A stretch of 64,000 bases of DNA. Source: Leucogyrophana mollusca (lineage: Eukaryota; Basidiomycota; Agaricomycetes; Boletales). Made by a program: the position numbers and the translations under genes. The stretch spans positions 32,812 to 96,811 of the forward strand of contig MU266424.1 of the NCBI GenBank assembly GCA_021014945.1, read 5' to 3'. Shown here piece by piece: positions 11,168 to 22,709 of the stretch. The notes beneath the pieces are model-generated. The model worked only from the letters and a program-made list of their open reading frames with translations, did no database searches and was not told the origin of the DNA. Each line of letters starts with the position of its first letter. Positions within the stretch are counted from its first letter, which is position 1.

Positions 11168-13804
11168 ATGCCATCGATCATTCAACTCGACGACGCCCCG
11201 GACGTTCTTTCTTGGCTGAACGACACGTTGGCCGTTCACGCTGTTGGGGACAATGGCGAAGAGTATAGTCTGGCGAAGCTGGAAACCCAACTCGCCGACC
11301 TCATCACAGCTGTTGACCTCTCCGCACAGGATACCTCTGCAGAGCTAGAACGCATCATTGACGACGTTGCTCGCAGCGCACCTCGTCTTACTTATGACTT
11401 GCACTTCATGCGAGATGGGGCCTTGTCCCTCCAGGCGGATCTGGCAAAGGTGCAAGCAAAGTCAAAGAACTCCATCCCGGAAGAAACATCCCGTGCCCTT
11501 GACCGTCTTCAGTTTCTTGATACCGTGAAGGGTCGAATGGAGGCCGCTAGGGACGTACTACGGGAAGCAGAGAGCTGGAGTTCGCTAGAGTCGGAGGTCA
11601 CCTCGCTTTTGGCGGAGAGGAGCTACGAGAAGGCGGCAGAAAGGCTTAACGAGGCCCACAAGAGTATGGTCGTGTTTCAGAACACCTCCGAGTACGAGTC
11701 TCGTCGGACTCTCATGGTCAGCTTGCAAAATCAGCTCGAGGCCTCGCTTAGCTCGGCCTTGGTCGCAGCGATCAACTCGCAGGACGTGGCCGTATGCCGC
11801 AACTTCTTCTCCATATTCTCAAACATCCAGCGGGAGTCCGAGTTCAGGAACTACTACAACGGATCGCGGAGAGCACCTCTTGTCACCTTGTGGCAGAACG
11901 CGGTTCTATCTGATTGCGAGTCGAACGGCTCTCCGTCGCCTGGAGTCGCCCCACAGACTCTCAGTGCCTTCTGGACGGTGTTCTGCGCCAATTTCTTGTC
12001 CGTCCTGAACACCGAACGCACATCAATCCCATCCATCTTTCCCGACCCCCCGAACACGCTCTCAACTCTCATAACATCAACCCTCTCCTCCTTACAGCCT
12101 ACTTTCCCCCAACGACTGGCTTCGCTATGCAATAACCTAGGTTCCCCTTCATTGAAGGAGATGATTACATTGTATAAAGTGACGGAGGATTTCGCCGCCA
12201 GCGCCGCGAGGATAATGGAGAAAATTCAGTTCTCCGAAGTTCTTCAGTCACCTATGCCAACCGAAGGTAGCACCGCAGAAGGTGGGCAGCCTTCAAAGTT
12301 GCACTCTCGCAGACGTTCGATGCGAATGTCCATGTCGTGGCGGTCGAACTCGGTGACCAGCGGGTCCAGTGTCCCACGAGCGCAGTCCCATCTCGCTGAC
12401 GCTCTGGATTGGGACCAAATCCTGTTTCAGCCTTTCCTGGACTTCCAGGTTGATTATGGGTCTCTTGAGCGACGGCTGTTGGATGATGAACTGGTGCAGA
12501 TCGCCTCTAGTGATACTAGCATGACGGAGGCAGATAGGGCCAGGCTTTTGAGAGAGAGGGCTGTGGATGTCTTCAGTGCGGCAGAAGAGAGCCTGCTCCG
12601 CTGTATGGCTTTCACATACGGATATGGCTCGGTGGGCTTGGTGCAGGCCCTTGATCACTTTCTTCAGACATTTGTCGACAATTGGACTTCGAGCGTCATG
12701 ACCAGTCGCGTCAATCCATCATCATCCGCGGCAACATCAGAATCCGAAGAAGAGCTCTCGGACCTCGATTATTCCGCAGAAGATTGGTCTGATATGCAGC
12801 TCTCCCTCCACCTCCTCACGTCTGCCCGAGCCGTCCTCGACCGACTAGCTGTTTTCGAGACTAAGCTGAGGTCAACCCTCGTGCAGGTCGCTACTGCGTT
12901 CCGCCTCGCACAAAACGACGATACGGGTCTTTATATGCCAGGAACAACCAAAGGAGAAGGACTGCTGCTCGCCCAATCCGCCCTCAATTCTGCTGAGCTG
13001 CAGGAGCTCTTGAAAGCAGTGGAAGCGGGCGGCCAAGCGCGATCCACCCAATCTTCTACACTCGTCCCTCTCCTCACAGGCGCCCGCTCATCAATTGCGG
13101 CATTCGCCAAAGCCTGCCAGAGCTCTCTGCAAGAGACCATCCTCTGCCCTCTCCGCAAACACCTCGCAGTCTACGCGTCTTTACCGCTGTGGACGTCACC
13201 GGGCGATCCCAAGTCGATGCGCGTTGGTACGGGAGGCATCAATGACCTTCAGGTTCCGGTGTTCTCGTTATCCCCAAGCGAGGTCGTGCAGCGCGTCGCA
13301 GAGGGGTTGCTTAATCTACCGAGGCTGTTCGAGGTGTACGCGGTCGACGACGCGCTGTCGTTCTCCCTCTCTACTCTGCCCTATATCGACGCCGAATTTC
13401 TGAGAGCGCTCGCTGATCAGTCTCCGGGTGCCACGGAGGGCGCAAGTCAGAGCCATGCTCGCCGTGGATCCCTGTCGTCCCCAAAGCCGTCGCCTTTGAG
13501 TCCTGAAGCAGTCGCATCCGTCTGGCTGTCCTCTCTGGGTCACTCTATCTTATCGCACCTCACAACCAACGTGCTTACCAAGATCCGTAGCTTGAGCGTT
13601 GCGGGAGCAGCGCAGCTAGCTTCGGATCTTGGTTATCTGTCAAATATCGTTCGTGCTCTGAATGTTGAGTATGAGGATCTTGAGCGGTGGAAAGACTATG
13701 CGAATATGACGGACGATGAGGGGAAACAAGCAGTCGCAGACAAGCTTCCAGGGGATCAAATTTTGTCGCAAGTGGCGAAGATGAGAGGGTGGAATGTATC
13801 GTAA
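11168..13804 (+). CDS. COG7: Conserved oligomeric Golgi complex subunit 7
   Basis: COG7 belongs to lobe B of the COG tether, which directs retrograde vesicles within the Golgi and so supports glycosylation. The gene is one uninterrupted exon of 878 aa, unusual here because most neighbours are heavily split. The N-terminus (VLSWLNDTLAVH) and following coiled-coil segments match Cog7, as does the length. A Ser/Arg-rich insert lies near residues 375-405 and a low-complexity acidic stretch near 520-540. The ATG at 11168 is the first in frame. The gene converges on the Hrp1-like gene with 140 bases between stops. Confidence 0.88.
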   Translation: MPSIIQLDDAPDVLSWLNDTLAVHAVGDNGEEYSLAKLETQLADLITAVDLSAQDTSAELERIIDDVARSAPRLTYDLHFMRDGALSLQADLAKVQAKSKNSIPEETSRALDRLQFLDTVKGRMEAARDVLREAESWSSLESEVTSLLAERSYEKAAERLNEAHKSMVVFQNTSEYESRRTLMVSLQNQLEASLSSALVAAINSQDVAVCRNFFSIFSNIQRESEFRNYYNGSRRAPLVTLWQNAVLSDCESNGSPSPGVAPQTLSAFWTVFCANFLSVLNTERTSIPSIFPDPPNTLSTLITSTLSSLQPTFPQRLASLCNNLGSPSLKEMITLYKVTEDFAASAARIMEKIQFSEVLQSPMPTEGSTAEGGQPSKLHSRRRSMRMSMSWRSNSVTSGSSVPRAQSHLADALDWDQILFQPFLDFQVDYGSLERRLLDDELVQIASSDTSMTEADRARLLRERAVDVFSAAEESLLRCMAFTYGYGSVGLVQALDHFLQTFVDNWTSSVMTSRVNPSSSAATSESEEELSDLDYSAEDWSDMQLSLHLLTSARAVLDRLAVFETKLRSTLVQVATAFRLAQNDDTGLYMPGTTKGEGLLLAQSALNSAELQELLKAVEAGGQARSTQSSTLVPLLTGARSSIAAFAKACQSSLQETILCPLRKHLAVYASLPLWTSPGDPKSMRVGTGGINDLQVPVFSLSPSEVVQRVAEGLLNLPRLFEVYAVDDALSFSLSTLPYIDAEFLRALADQSPGATEGASQSHARRGSLSSPKPSPLSPEAVASVWLSSLGHSILSHLTTNVLTKIRSLSVAGAAQLASDLGYLSNIVRALNVEYEDLERWKDYANMTDDEGKQAVADKLPGDQILSQVAKMRGWNVS

Positions 13805-13944
13805 TAAGCAGACTATGTTTTGCACATCGTACTCTTTCATGACTTCCGTTTGATATTATGGATATCATAAAACCCCTTTCAAGAAAGCAGCAAATAAAAA
13901 CTAGATGGGATATAATATACAAATACGCAAGTTGTTCATGTCTG

Positions 13945-16038
13945 CTATCGTGCATAAGGGTGGAAGGAGTGCTGTCCACGGGTTGACATACGCGCTGGCC
14001 CCAGTCCGGTGTTCATCGCCATCCTCCCAACGTTAGGGTTCATACCGCCCACACCGCCCATGCCACCCATGCCTGGCCGCATCCGCATACCCATGTTGTT
14101 CATCCCCATGCCACCCACTGCCCCAGGAACCATTCCCATCCCTCCCATCGGCCCTCCCATACCCATGCGCATTCCGCCCATCGGGTTCATGCCACCCATC
14201 ATATTCATGCCGCCCATTCCACCCATCGGGTTGAAGTTATTCATGGCACCTCCCATGCCCATACCCATGCCCATTCCCATCATCATCGGATTCATCATGT
14301 TCATGTTGGCCATGCCACCGCCGCCCATCATGGGCATCTGGCTCATCATGCGCTGATAGAGCATGTTTGTGGCTGGGTTGGCCTGTGCGGCGGCGAAAGG
14401 CATGTTGGGCGTGTTGGGCGTCCGTGATTCTGTCTCGTTGAAATACGGCTCCCTTCCTGCGCCGTTCGCGTTGCGAGCTTGATCTCGCTGGCTTCGAGGC
14501 TGTGCCATTTTGACCTCAATCTTGTCCCAAAGCCATGAGTAAATATCCAACGCCCCACTTGTCCGGAATAATCACCTGCTTATCATCCAACATCAGGCCC
14601 AGCTTGCCAACAAATTCTTCTGAGTTATTGGAGTCCTCGAAAGTCACAAACCCGAAGCCTTTTGAGCGGCCAGACTCTCGGTCAACCATAACTGTTGCGT
14701 CGACGACTTTACCGTACGATGAGAAAAATGCTCGCATAGAATCGGCAGTGGTCGATGGCGAGAGGCCTCCGACAAAGTATCTGGTATTCCTCAAGTGTTC
14801 TTCCCTAGGAATGGCACGCTTTGGATCAATCTGCTTGCGAATTAGAAGACAGTAGCGCGATTATAAGAGGTGACCGTACCGATTTTCCATCCAGAAAATG
14901 GTCGCGCGAGACAACAGCAGTGACAGACTCTGCGTCTTCGAATGTGAGGAAAGCGAAACCCCGAGACCTACCATCCGGGTCTCGCATAATCGTACAGGCA
15001 TCAACCTTTAGAAATGATCAATACCGGAGAACAGAAGGCATGTTTGCCAAGGTCGATGTCACCTTGCCAAATTCCGAGAAATATTTCTTCAGACCTTCTG
15101 CTCAGAAGACGCCACGAAAGACAGGTTGAAGTCAGTGGGAAAGCGTTGGATTCCACATATAAAGACAGTATACCATCTGTAGTGTCCCAGTTAAGGCCGC
15201 CAATGAACATTTTGCTATTCCGAGAGACCGTAGGGGGAAGAACCAGTAGTAAAAGTAGGCAGCATGAGATGAGGCGACGGGTCGAGGGGTAATCCAGAGA
15301 ACGACGTAAAAATTAGTGACCGTAAGGCAGTTACGATGAGAACAGGCGAGTAAGAGGCCAGTATCAGGAGATCACAGTAGGGGGAGGGCAGATAAGCTCG
15401 ACTGTAAGACTCGTAGCAGCGTGCGGCAAGTACGCTAATCGTTAAACTCTCGTACGCAAAAAAACGCGGAGAGAACTATGGTATGCGTCTCGAAGCACAG
15501 CTTGTGCAGGTTCATTCTCCACTGGAGTATATATTTCAGAGATAAATCGGGCGGAGGACTTACCCTTCGTCCTTCATCTCCGATGGTCTTATTGGACGCT
15601 CTTGGCTGCTCCGGTCGGGGGGTCCTTCATGCGTTGCAATCGCAGAGGGACCGGCCTGAGGATTAGCCGGTAGAGGAAGAGCTGGCCGTGGCTGACGTTC
15701 TTGGCTAGGTGTTTGCTGGTATGCCGAGAACTGCCGAGCAATTTGGGCCGAGTAAGACAAGGACCCAGCATCCGCAGGTTGTGGTTTGGCAGGCAAAGAG
15801 CCTGTAGCCGAAGGCACCAGTTTGGGAGGGCTCTTCGTCTCCGGTTCTTCGGAGGCCTTTAACTGGGGCTCTTCCTTAGGCGCGTCAGAGCGGGAAAATT
15901 CTTCCTCGAGCGGAGCGAGAAACTCGTCGTCGTATAGGTCTGTGCGATATGAAGTAGTTAAACATGCTTCGACGTATTTACTATTGAATACTCACCTCCA
16001 TATAAGTCGGAATCATGGTTTTCTTGAGTGTTCGACAT
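13945..16038 (-). CDS. HRP1: Hrp1-like two-RRM RNA-binding protein with Met/Gly-rich tail
   Basis: Yeast Hrp1 (cleavage factor IB) binds UA-rich 3' UTR elements, acts in mRNA 3' end processing and export, and shuttles to the cytoplasm. Seven exons on the complement: 15996-16038, 15564-15939, 15174-15214, 15063-15097, 14880-15005, 14576-14833, 13945-14520, giving 484 aa. Order: an acidic/Gln-Pro N-terminus, RRM1 (RNP2 KMFIGGLNWDT, RNP1 RSRGFAFLTF), the linker IDPKRAIPREE that matches Hrp1 closely, RRM2 (YFVGGLS and KGFGFVTF), then a long Met-Gly-Gly tail. The intron at 15215-15563 is 349 nt, far longer than its neighbours. It is head-to-head with an SRPK-like kinase. Hrp1 is the best match; Musashi/DAZAP1-type hnRNPs are the alternative. 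Confidence 0.87.
14020..14345 (-). repeat. Met/Gly low-complexity repeat inside the Hrp1-like CDS
   Basis: About 100 codons alternate Met, Gly, Asn and Pro (units like MGG, MGM, NPMG), so the DNA is a degenerate tandem array of CCCAT/GCCCATNCC units on the + strand. The opposite strand is open over the same span, coding a Pro/Met repeat, which is a by-product of the repeat. Confidence 0.85.
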
Positions 16039-16346
16039 TGGTTAGTGAGTTAGTAGGCCGTTGTTGGGCCGTGGTGAGAAGGACGTCGCTACGGCTGTAT
16101 GTGGATGTTGTTCGAGTGCAAGATGGCACGGGGGTGGTGGCGGTCCAAGAGGGAAGGTGGACAGGAAGGATGCTTGGACAAACAAAAATATTCATAGCGT
16201 TGTGGCTGCGGCCTTCGCACAGTGCCATATTGTGCGCACACTGCCAGTGGTCCACTGAATCTCATCAATATTTGAAACGTTTGGCTTATAATCATAAGTA
16301 GGCGCCCGCTCGGGGCCAGCGATTTCGAAACGAACTACTACCGTTC
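16039..16346. promoter_or_regulatory. Divergent promoter, Hrp1-like / SRPK-like kinase
   Basis: The two ATGs are 308 bases apart and face away from each other, so both promoters overlap here. No repeat or obvious motif cluster was noticed. Confidence 0.6.
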
Positions 16347-17803
16347 ATGCGCCAGCGTCTTGCTCGCACCTTAAGTTTCTCCTTCCAATCAGCCCGTCTC
16401 GCACGAACTTCCATGGCGCCAACATCATCCATCCTGACGCCTGATGATTTCCACTTCAGCTCCATGGAGACTACCGAGGATATAACCCGTTACGTCCCTG
16501 GGGGTTATCACCCAGTTGTTATCGGAGACATCCTCAGCCCGTCCCCGGGGCACAGTGAGAGTAGGTCGCGTCAGTATAGAATCATGCACAAGCTAGGCTT
16601 TGGGTCATACGCAACAGCGTGGCTGGCCCAGAAGACAGATTCGAGCAAAGCGTTCGTGGCGGTCAAGATCACAACGGCTGATCCCGGCCTGACGAGGGAA
16701 GCCGCCATGCTCGAAGCCGCCTCTAAGACACAAACCGACGGCGGGAAGCCCCCTCATGTTATAACCCTGTTAGACCATTTCACTTTGCAGGGTCCCAATG
16801 GCACTCATTCTGTCCTGGTGACGGACGTTGTCGCCCCCATACTTTCACTTCTATCCCCCAAACGCCTTCTACTTTGGCGCAGAGCTGCCGCATACGGCCT
16901 TGCGCAAGCTGTAGCACACTTACATAACGCGGCAATCGTTCACGGAGGTGCGATGTCCGCTCTCATTCTTAACAGTCCTGCTGACCCTCCTTAAGACCTA
17001 CACCTCGGGAACGTCGGGCTTGCTATGCCTCAACTCGCCGACCAGGACCCGGACGACGTTATGCAAGATCTCAGCCCACACGAGCTTACAGTTGTTCTCC
17101 CCACATCTGCTGCCAACCAAACGCCTTCATTACCCGCTTACGTCGTCGCCCCATGCGCTCTTGCGACGTACTACGACAGGATCACCTGCTCAGAGCTCCC
17201 TCAGACGAAGGTATTTGACTTCGGCAGCGGTGAGCCACTTTTTGTTGATCCACACCGCTTTCTTATCACGCCTCCTGAAGCCCATGAAGCTGGGACGTTA
17301 CCCCTGAGCTTTCAATGCGCCGTGGAAGCCTGTGCCCCAGAGCTGGTTTTCGCGCGAGTTGTCGAGAACACCGCTAACCCGCACATCGAAGCTCCAGCCG
17401 ACGTCTGGGCACTCGGTGCTGCTGTGCGTCTTATCCCACTTCCTTGTACCACACTGATGCTGAACCACAAGTTCAGATCTACGAAATCGTCACTGGGTCT
17501 ACACTCTTCCGTGGCATTGGTCTGACCGGGCTTCTCCCTCAAATGGTTGCCATGGCCGGTTCCCTACCACCAGGATATCGGAATTGGCACGCTAGCCTAT
17601 CCAATCCACCTGAAGTCTCGCCGAGCGGTGCAGATGCATGGTGGGTGTCACGTCGGGAAGCACTCCGCATAAATTGTGCAGACGATGCAGCCGCCGACGC
17701 CTTGATTACCCTCCTGCGGAAGGTGTTGGTCCTCGACCCCATGGCGCGGCCGACAGCGGCAGAGGTCTTGCAAGATCCTTGGTTTCAACAGGCTATCCGT
17801 TGA
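16347..17803 (+). CDS. SRPK-like serine/threonine protein kinase
   Basis: Kinases of the SRPK/Sky1 group phosphorylate Arg-Ser-rich RNA-binding proteins. Three exons: 16347-16947, 16996-17423, 17477-17803, giving 451 aa. Visible motifs: Gly-loop LGFGSYATAW, the VAVK lysine, catalytic loop HGDLHLGN (restored only when intron 16948-16995 is removed), DFG in VFDFGSGEP, and an APEL segment. The insert between the catalytic loop and DFG is long, as in SRPKs. The N-terminus before the kinase is Arg-rich and lacks acids (MRQRLARTLSFSF), resembling a mitochondrial presequence, unless translation starts at the second ATG (16413). All catalytic residues are present. The head-to-head partner is an RNA-binding protein; a functional tie is inference. 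Confidence 0.83.
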
Positions 17804-18658
17804 AGCGCCTGGAATCTGCACAATAATAGAGCCTCCTACATCAAACGGATAACAGAGGGAGACGCCCGAACAGTGATGAGGTGGGTTCCAAGGATACAGC
17901 GAATAAAGGGGAAGGAGACGCAACTACCGTATACCAGACCGGTGAATATTAGCCAGAGGTTTCTCTGACTCCTGGTTACCGAGAATTTTTGCGAGGTTTC
18001 CGGGTGCTCTCTTCCATGGGGGGACGGAGTGTGGCGGGTGTATCAAACCATCCAGTTGCTTCTCGCTAGCTTGTTTCTCTCCTATATCCTATAATCTTAC
18101 CATTGAAAACTGCAAGCACATGATACATATATCCACCCATGTTTATGACAGTAAAACCTAAGCTCAAGCTCTCAAAGTGAAAGCCGAAGGGATATAATGC
18201 CTTGGTTGCAGGCCAAATTATTAATATTCGCGGGGCTTCATACGGGTGGTAGACACTGCGCACTGTCCTTCACTTTTGCAATGTTGAGGTTGTTAACGTT
18301 CGACATAATTCAAGCGAATACTAAGGGTGAAAGTGAGGACTTGGTTGGTGGTGAAATACTCGGTCGGAGCTCTCGAGGCCGTGTACCACTTGATCAGTAC
18401 TGCTCTTTGCATGTGTCTGGTCCGGGCTATGCTGTGGGTGGAGTGGAGTTATTGTCTCCCACCCGTGTGTCACGCGTCGACGCAGCACATCAAAAGAACA
18501 GCGCGTGTAAAGCATTCAAAGGTGAGTGTGATAGAGAAATAAATAGCAATGTAAGAGACTAATGATGAATGAAAACTACAAACTACTGTACAACATAATG
18601 CAGTACGGCCGATAGAAATCCTCTAGAACAAGTCATGCAACGCAATAACAGAGTCGAA
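17804..18658. other. Convergent intergenic region without a gene
   Basis: These 855 bases lie between the kinase stop and the stop of the VHS/GAT gene. Short open frames are present on both strands but none exceeds about 120 codons or shows a recognisable motif. Read as two 3' UTRs plus spacer. Confidence 0.6.
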
Positions 18659-21653
18659 TTAGTGCACCCCGTTTACCAGCACGCTCACTCTGCCTTCTCG
18701 AAGGCGTTGTGCTGTGCGTTCCGCAGCTGCATCGTATACGTACTGAGTAGCATGGTGTCTCGGTGTCAGCGCTCCGTCGTCCGAGTCTGAGTCAGTAGGC
18801 CCATCTCGGCTGTAGGGGTTTTCGCGTTGGTTATAGTAGATGTCATCGGACGGATACGTGTCTAAAGTCCAAATCAGCATAGTTGATGATTAAAGTAAGC
18901 TCTCATAGCTTACCTTCTGGTTCTTCCACAATCCTGCGCTTCCCTAGGGCTTTAGCGCTCGGTCTGATGGGTGTATTTATATCATCGTCACCACCGTCGT
19001 CAACGTTCAGCCGCTGAGCGCCATGCGAGAGGGCATCTATTTGGCTGTCTAGTGAACTTGACCGAGAAGGACGAGTGGATATTCGCTCGGGTGATGGTGT
19101 GCGAGATGGAAGAGTCATCTGTGCGGGCGAGCGAGGTCCATGAGGAGCTGGAGGTGGGGGAGCAAGCAGAGTTGGAGTGCTTGTTTGTGCAGGGGGTGAA
19201 GGATAGTGTCCATGTGCCGTTATCGGCGGGAGTGCGGGGGAAAGACTAGGAGGTACTCGCGGGAGTGGATGTGTCTGTGAGGGAACAACAGGAGGCAAGT
19301 CAAAGTTACGAGGCGAAGAGGGTGGCGACGGAATATCTAATGAGGGCGAGGGTGTGCGAGATGGGGCTCCGAAAGCGATGGGCTCATCGAAATAATCACT
19401 CTCGATATGCTAGACAGCAGGGCTGAGCAAGTTCCACTGAACCATACCCAAATGCAAGTACGAACCTGTCTGCCTCGGCGTATTTCTCTCCGGCTCCGCT
19501 CTTCTGTTGCCTTCTCCAGCGCTAGTTGTTCGAACTCGTCGTACATTCTCAGGGCTTCAAACAGTGCCTCATTGGCGGCCAAAAGCGCAGCCAAAAGGTC
19601 CTCCTCAACAGTTGATTCCGTTGGGGAATCTGAATTAGGAGAAGATTCCTCGGGATGAGATGCATGATTCCGACTTTTCCTCGTGCGACCATGTCCTAAG
19701 CTGCTTCTCTCAGCACGGGACCGTTCTGCGCCTGACGTCGCCCACGGTATTTGAGTGTAAATGAGCTCTTGCGAGGCCCGACATTTGGCATAAAATTCCT
19801 GTGAGCCGCGTTCAAACGGGTATCCCGCAATAAAATGGAAAGCGTCACTCACGCGGATAACTTCTTGTTCGACATCACTCGGATTTGTAAACACAAGTGC
19901 TTCAGACAAGAGCCCGGCATTGCCTCGCGCGATTTTGCATTCCTGGAATAAGCGTCGTATATCCTCATCTAGCGGTATGACCCGGTGACGGGAACGTGGC
20001 GAGCGGCGTCTATGAATATTTGTCTGCAACACGATCAGTCGGCCACATGTCATAAGCAGCGATGTCATCGGAGGCCTACCGGTGTCCGTTCAAGTGATGC
20101 TGGGAGCGGGGACGGTTGATCCCGCGGGTAAGGTTGTCCCGGCACCGTTGGTGTGTCTATTGAATACTGAGATGTGGGGCGAACAATCGGAGGACTAAAC
20201 ATCGCATCCTCCGTGTCAAAAGGTATGCCACCGTCCGGCTTGTCGGCGGGTTTTAGTTTACACCAAAGAGCACGGAATCCCTCTTTGTCTCGGTCCTTAC
20301 CTCCCAACGGGCCTCCTGTACTGGATGATGAGTCGTTTATAAAAGCCTACCCGCGTTGTACGCACTGGATGAGCATATGAACGCCGCCGCGGCTAGGACC
20401 TCCATCAGGCGTTCTCGTACAACCGGGGACGTCCGCGAAGACGTTAGCACTTCTTCTAGCGCATCGATGAACTTGCGAGAAGATATCTGCGCAAGAAACA
20501 CTTCCGATGCATTGCGTAGCATAATGGCCCAAAGCTACATATATGTCATGCCAGTATAAGTTCCAGAAAGGCCAAACGCAAAAAGAAACGCGCACCCTGG
20601 CTGCAGAGAGCTGTGCTGTAGGCTCCGCGTACCTAGACATAGTTCGTAATTAATCAAACCGTTGGTGGTGCGCAAGATATGTACTCGCTTGAATTCCCTC
20701 CGGAGTGCCTTGGAAGCCTCCTTCGCATTGGCCTCGTTGGCAGAGGCTCTCTCGCAAACTTCAAGCACGAGAGACCAGTCCTCCGAGGCTGTCGCAGTTA
20801 AGTACCCTTCATCACCAAGCATCAGCACCCACTTCAGGACCGCTCATTCTTGTGCGCACCTATCATCCGAGTTAGTTCCGCGTGGCCATGGTTGATCTCC
20901 TCATCCCTGCGGTCCTTGTCTCGCACACGCTCCCTCTCTCGCTCCCTCTCTCTTCCCTTGTCCTTGTCCTTTTCCTTATCTCTCTCTCTGTCTTTCAGCA
21001 TACCGTCCCAGAACCCTTTCTTCTCTTTCTTATCTCTTTCCGTCTTGGTCGAAAGTTCGCTATGATGGTATGATTCCTCTGAAAGCTCTGCAGAATCAGA
21101 GTGAGGGTCGAGTGCTTTCAATATAGTAAGGGCGGGGACTCCCGTCGGCGCGGGCGGAGATTTCTTTCGTGTAGGTTCTCTTTCAGTCCGTTGGCTGCGG
21201 GGCTGACCCTGAGTGGATGATACAATGCTGAATGGAGACGAGGAGCGAGGAGCGATGGGTGCAGAGGCCGGCATGGAAGAGATACCGTGGGGAAGTGAAG
21301 CGAGGGAAGAAGAACGAGATGGGATGACTGGGGGCGCGAACTGAGGATATGGACTGCCTGCGTGCTGGCTGTCGTCATACGTGGCGACAACTTCCCAGTG
21401 ATCGTCCGCAGATGCACGAGGAGCGGCGCGGGTGGTTTCACGAGTATGGGAAGGTGGGTTTGCTGCGGACTGAATACTCCCGTGATGGGCTGAATCGTCC
21501 TGAATGATGAAAGATGCGGTCTACACAGCCGAAAGCTTGGATGGTAAGACTAGAGCTTACCTCCTCAATGATGGCTACAGGCGCCTCCATATCCCGGCCC
21601 ACCGGGGTCAGTTTGGTCATTTTTGGCTTGTCTCGTTTCAAGAACTTCATCAT
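18659..21653 (-). CDS. LSB5: VHS/GAT-domain trafficking protein (Lsb5/GGA-like)
   Basis: Proteins of this type bind ubiquitin and cargo at endosomes or the trans-Golgi; yeast Lsb5 also contacts actin-patch regulators. It begins MMKFLKRDKPKMT at 21653. A Ser/Pro-rich segment comes next, then a highly charged Arg/Glu/Lys/Asp run (about 20908-21030), then the VHS domain (GYLTATASEDWSLVLEVCER through LWAIMLRNASEVF to FRALWCKLKPADKP, about 20230-20830). The GAT three-helix bundle follows (DEDIRRLFQECKIARGN and EFYAKCRASQELI, about 19480-20010), then a Pro/Ser-rich C-terminus ending at 18659. At least eight introns are implied by frame changes; several exact ends are uncertain. No Lsb5-type NPF motif was seen. 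GGA or Tom1 relatives are the alternative, but I saw no GAE domain. Confidence 0.8.
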
Positions 21654-22709
21654 GATTTGGAGGGACACCCCGCGATACAGATGATAAGTCCAGGATGGAT
21701 TAGAACAGAATAACGAGCGACACGAATGGAATTTACAGAAAAGATGGAAGCAAATGTTCGGACAGGAGGCTGTGTATCCGCCACAGCGACAGTGCTGCTT
21801 ACGTGAGACAACGCAACTCTTTGCCAGTAGCGCCGGAGCGCAAAAGATGGTTCGGAAATATTGCAAAGCGTCGGATCCGAGTGCTACGAGGACTCTCTAG
21901 GACTGCGGATTTGGCAGTCCAAGATGCTTTACCGTAAGTCTGCCGATGTCTGACTGCTAAAGCTGTGCCAAGTCCTGTTCAGTCCATTCCACCACCCGCG
22001 ACCGACAGGAGGCACCGCAATCCGCGCCAAACGTCGGCAGCTTGTAGGTTACTTAATAGAACATGATCTCGTGTTATTTTCTTGCGGCTCCGACTGTGTG
22101 AGCACAGGGATCTCTTCGGCTGCGAGCAGACTGTTGGCATGAGGCCGGCGAGTGTGCATCAGGAATGCCAGATACTTTTGATCCTGCGGTGCACAGCTCG
22201 AATGATAGGCGTGGCAGGATTCCTGAATTTCCGGAGGTAGCGAGATGCCTGCCGGAGTGGTGAATGCTATGGATGACGAAGATAGGTTGAATAACTGCAC
22301 AGAGAACCGGCCCGGAAGTTATCCAGATCTCGTGCAAAGTGCTGTCAAGATGTCAGCGAGCATAGACGTGGCCAGCCACCGAAAGATTTCCAAGGCTCCC
22401 CATGACATCTCGTGTCATCTCGACGAACTCTGTATTTAGGTTGCATCAGTGGTTTGACCGCGTTTGAGAGTGGCGGCCGTATACACATAATGCCGCGTGA
22501 AGATACGCGGCGGTGCTTGGACCTGACGGTCGTAGCTCAGATTCTTTAAACCAGCATCTCCATTCACCACCTAGATTGCAGCGTAGATATCGAAACAGCC
22601 TGCGAATGCTCAAAATACATGATTGAATCCGTTCAAGTTTGTGTCCCTTAAGCACTGCATTTCGCATCGGGGTCAGTGGATCACACGATTGCGATCACAC
22701 GCGCGACAC
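21654..22709. other. Intergenic region upstream of the VHS/GAT gene
   Basis: These 1056 bases hold the VHS/GAT promoter and the GH3 3' UTR. Short minus-strand open frames (for example 22049-22300, 83 codons, and 22446-22667) have no recognisable domain and no supporting splice structure. Some fungal GH3 enzymes carry a C-terminal acetyltransferase domain; I looked for it here and could not assemble one. Confidence 0.5.

Noticed and set aside
14009..14356. Open frame on + strand rich in Pro and Met (115 codons)
   Set aside because: It is the antisense shadow of the Met/Gly repeat of the Hrp1-like gene; repeats of this kind are open on both strands.
20900..21030. CT/GA-rich run considered as a microsatellite
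   Set aside because: It encodes the Arg/Glu/Asp/Lys-rich segment of the VHS/GAT protein in a continuous frame, so it is coding low complexity.
22049..22337. Overlapping minus-strand frames downstream of GH3, considered as a fused acetyltransferase domain
   Set aside because: I could not join them to GH3 with plausible introns and saw no acetyl-CoA binding motif.
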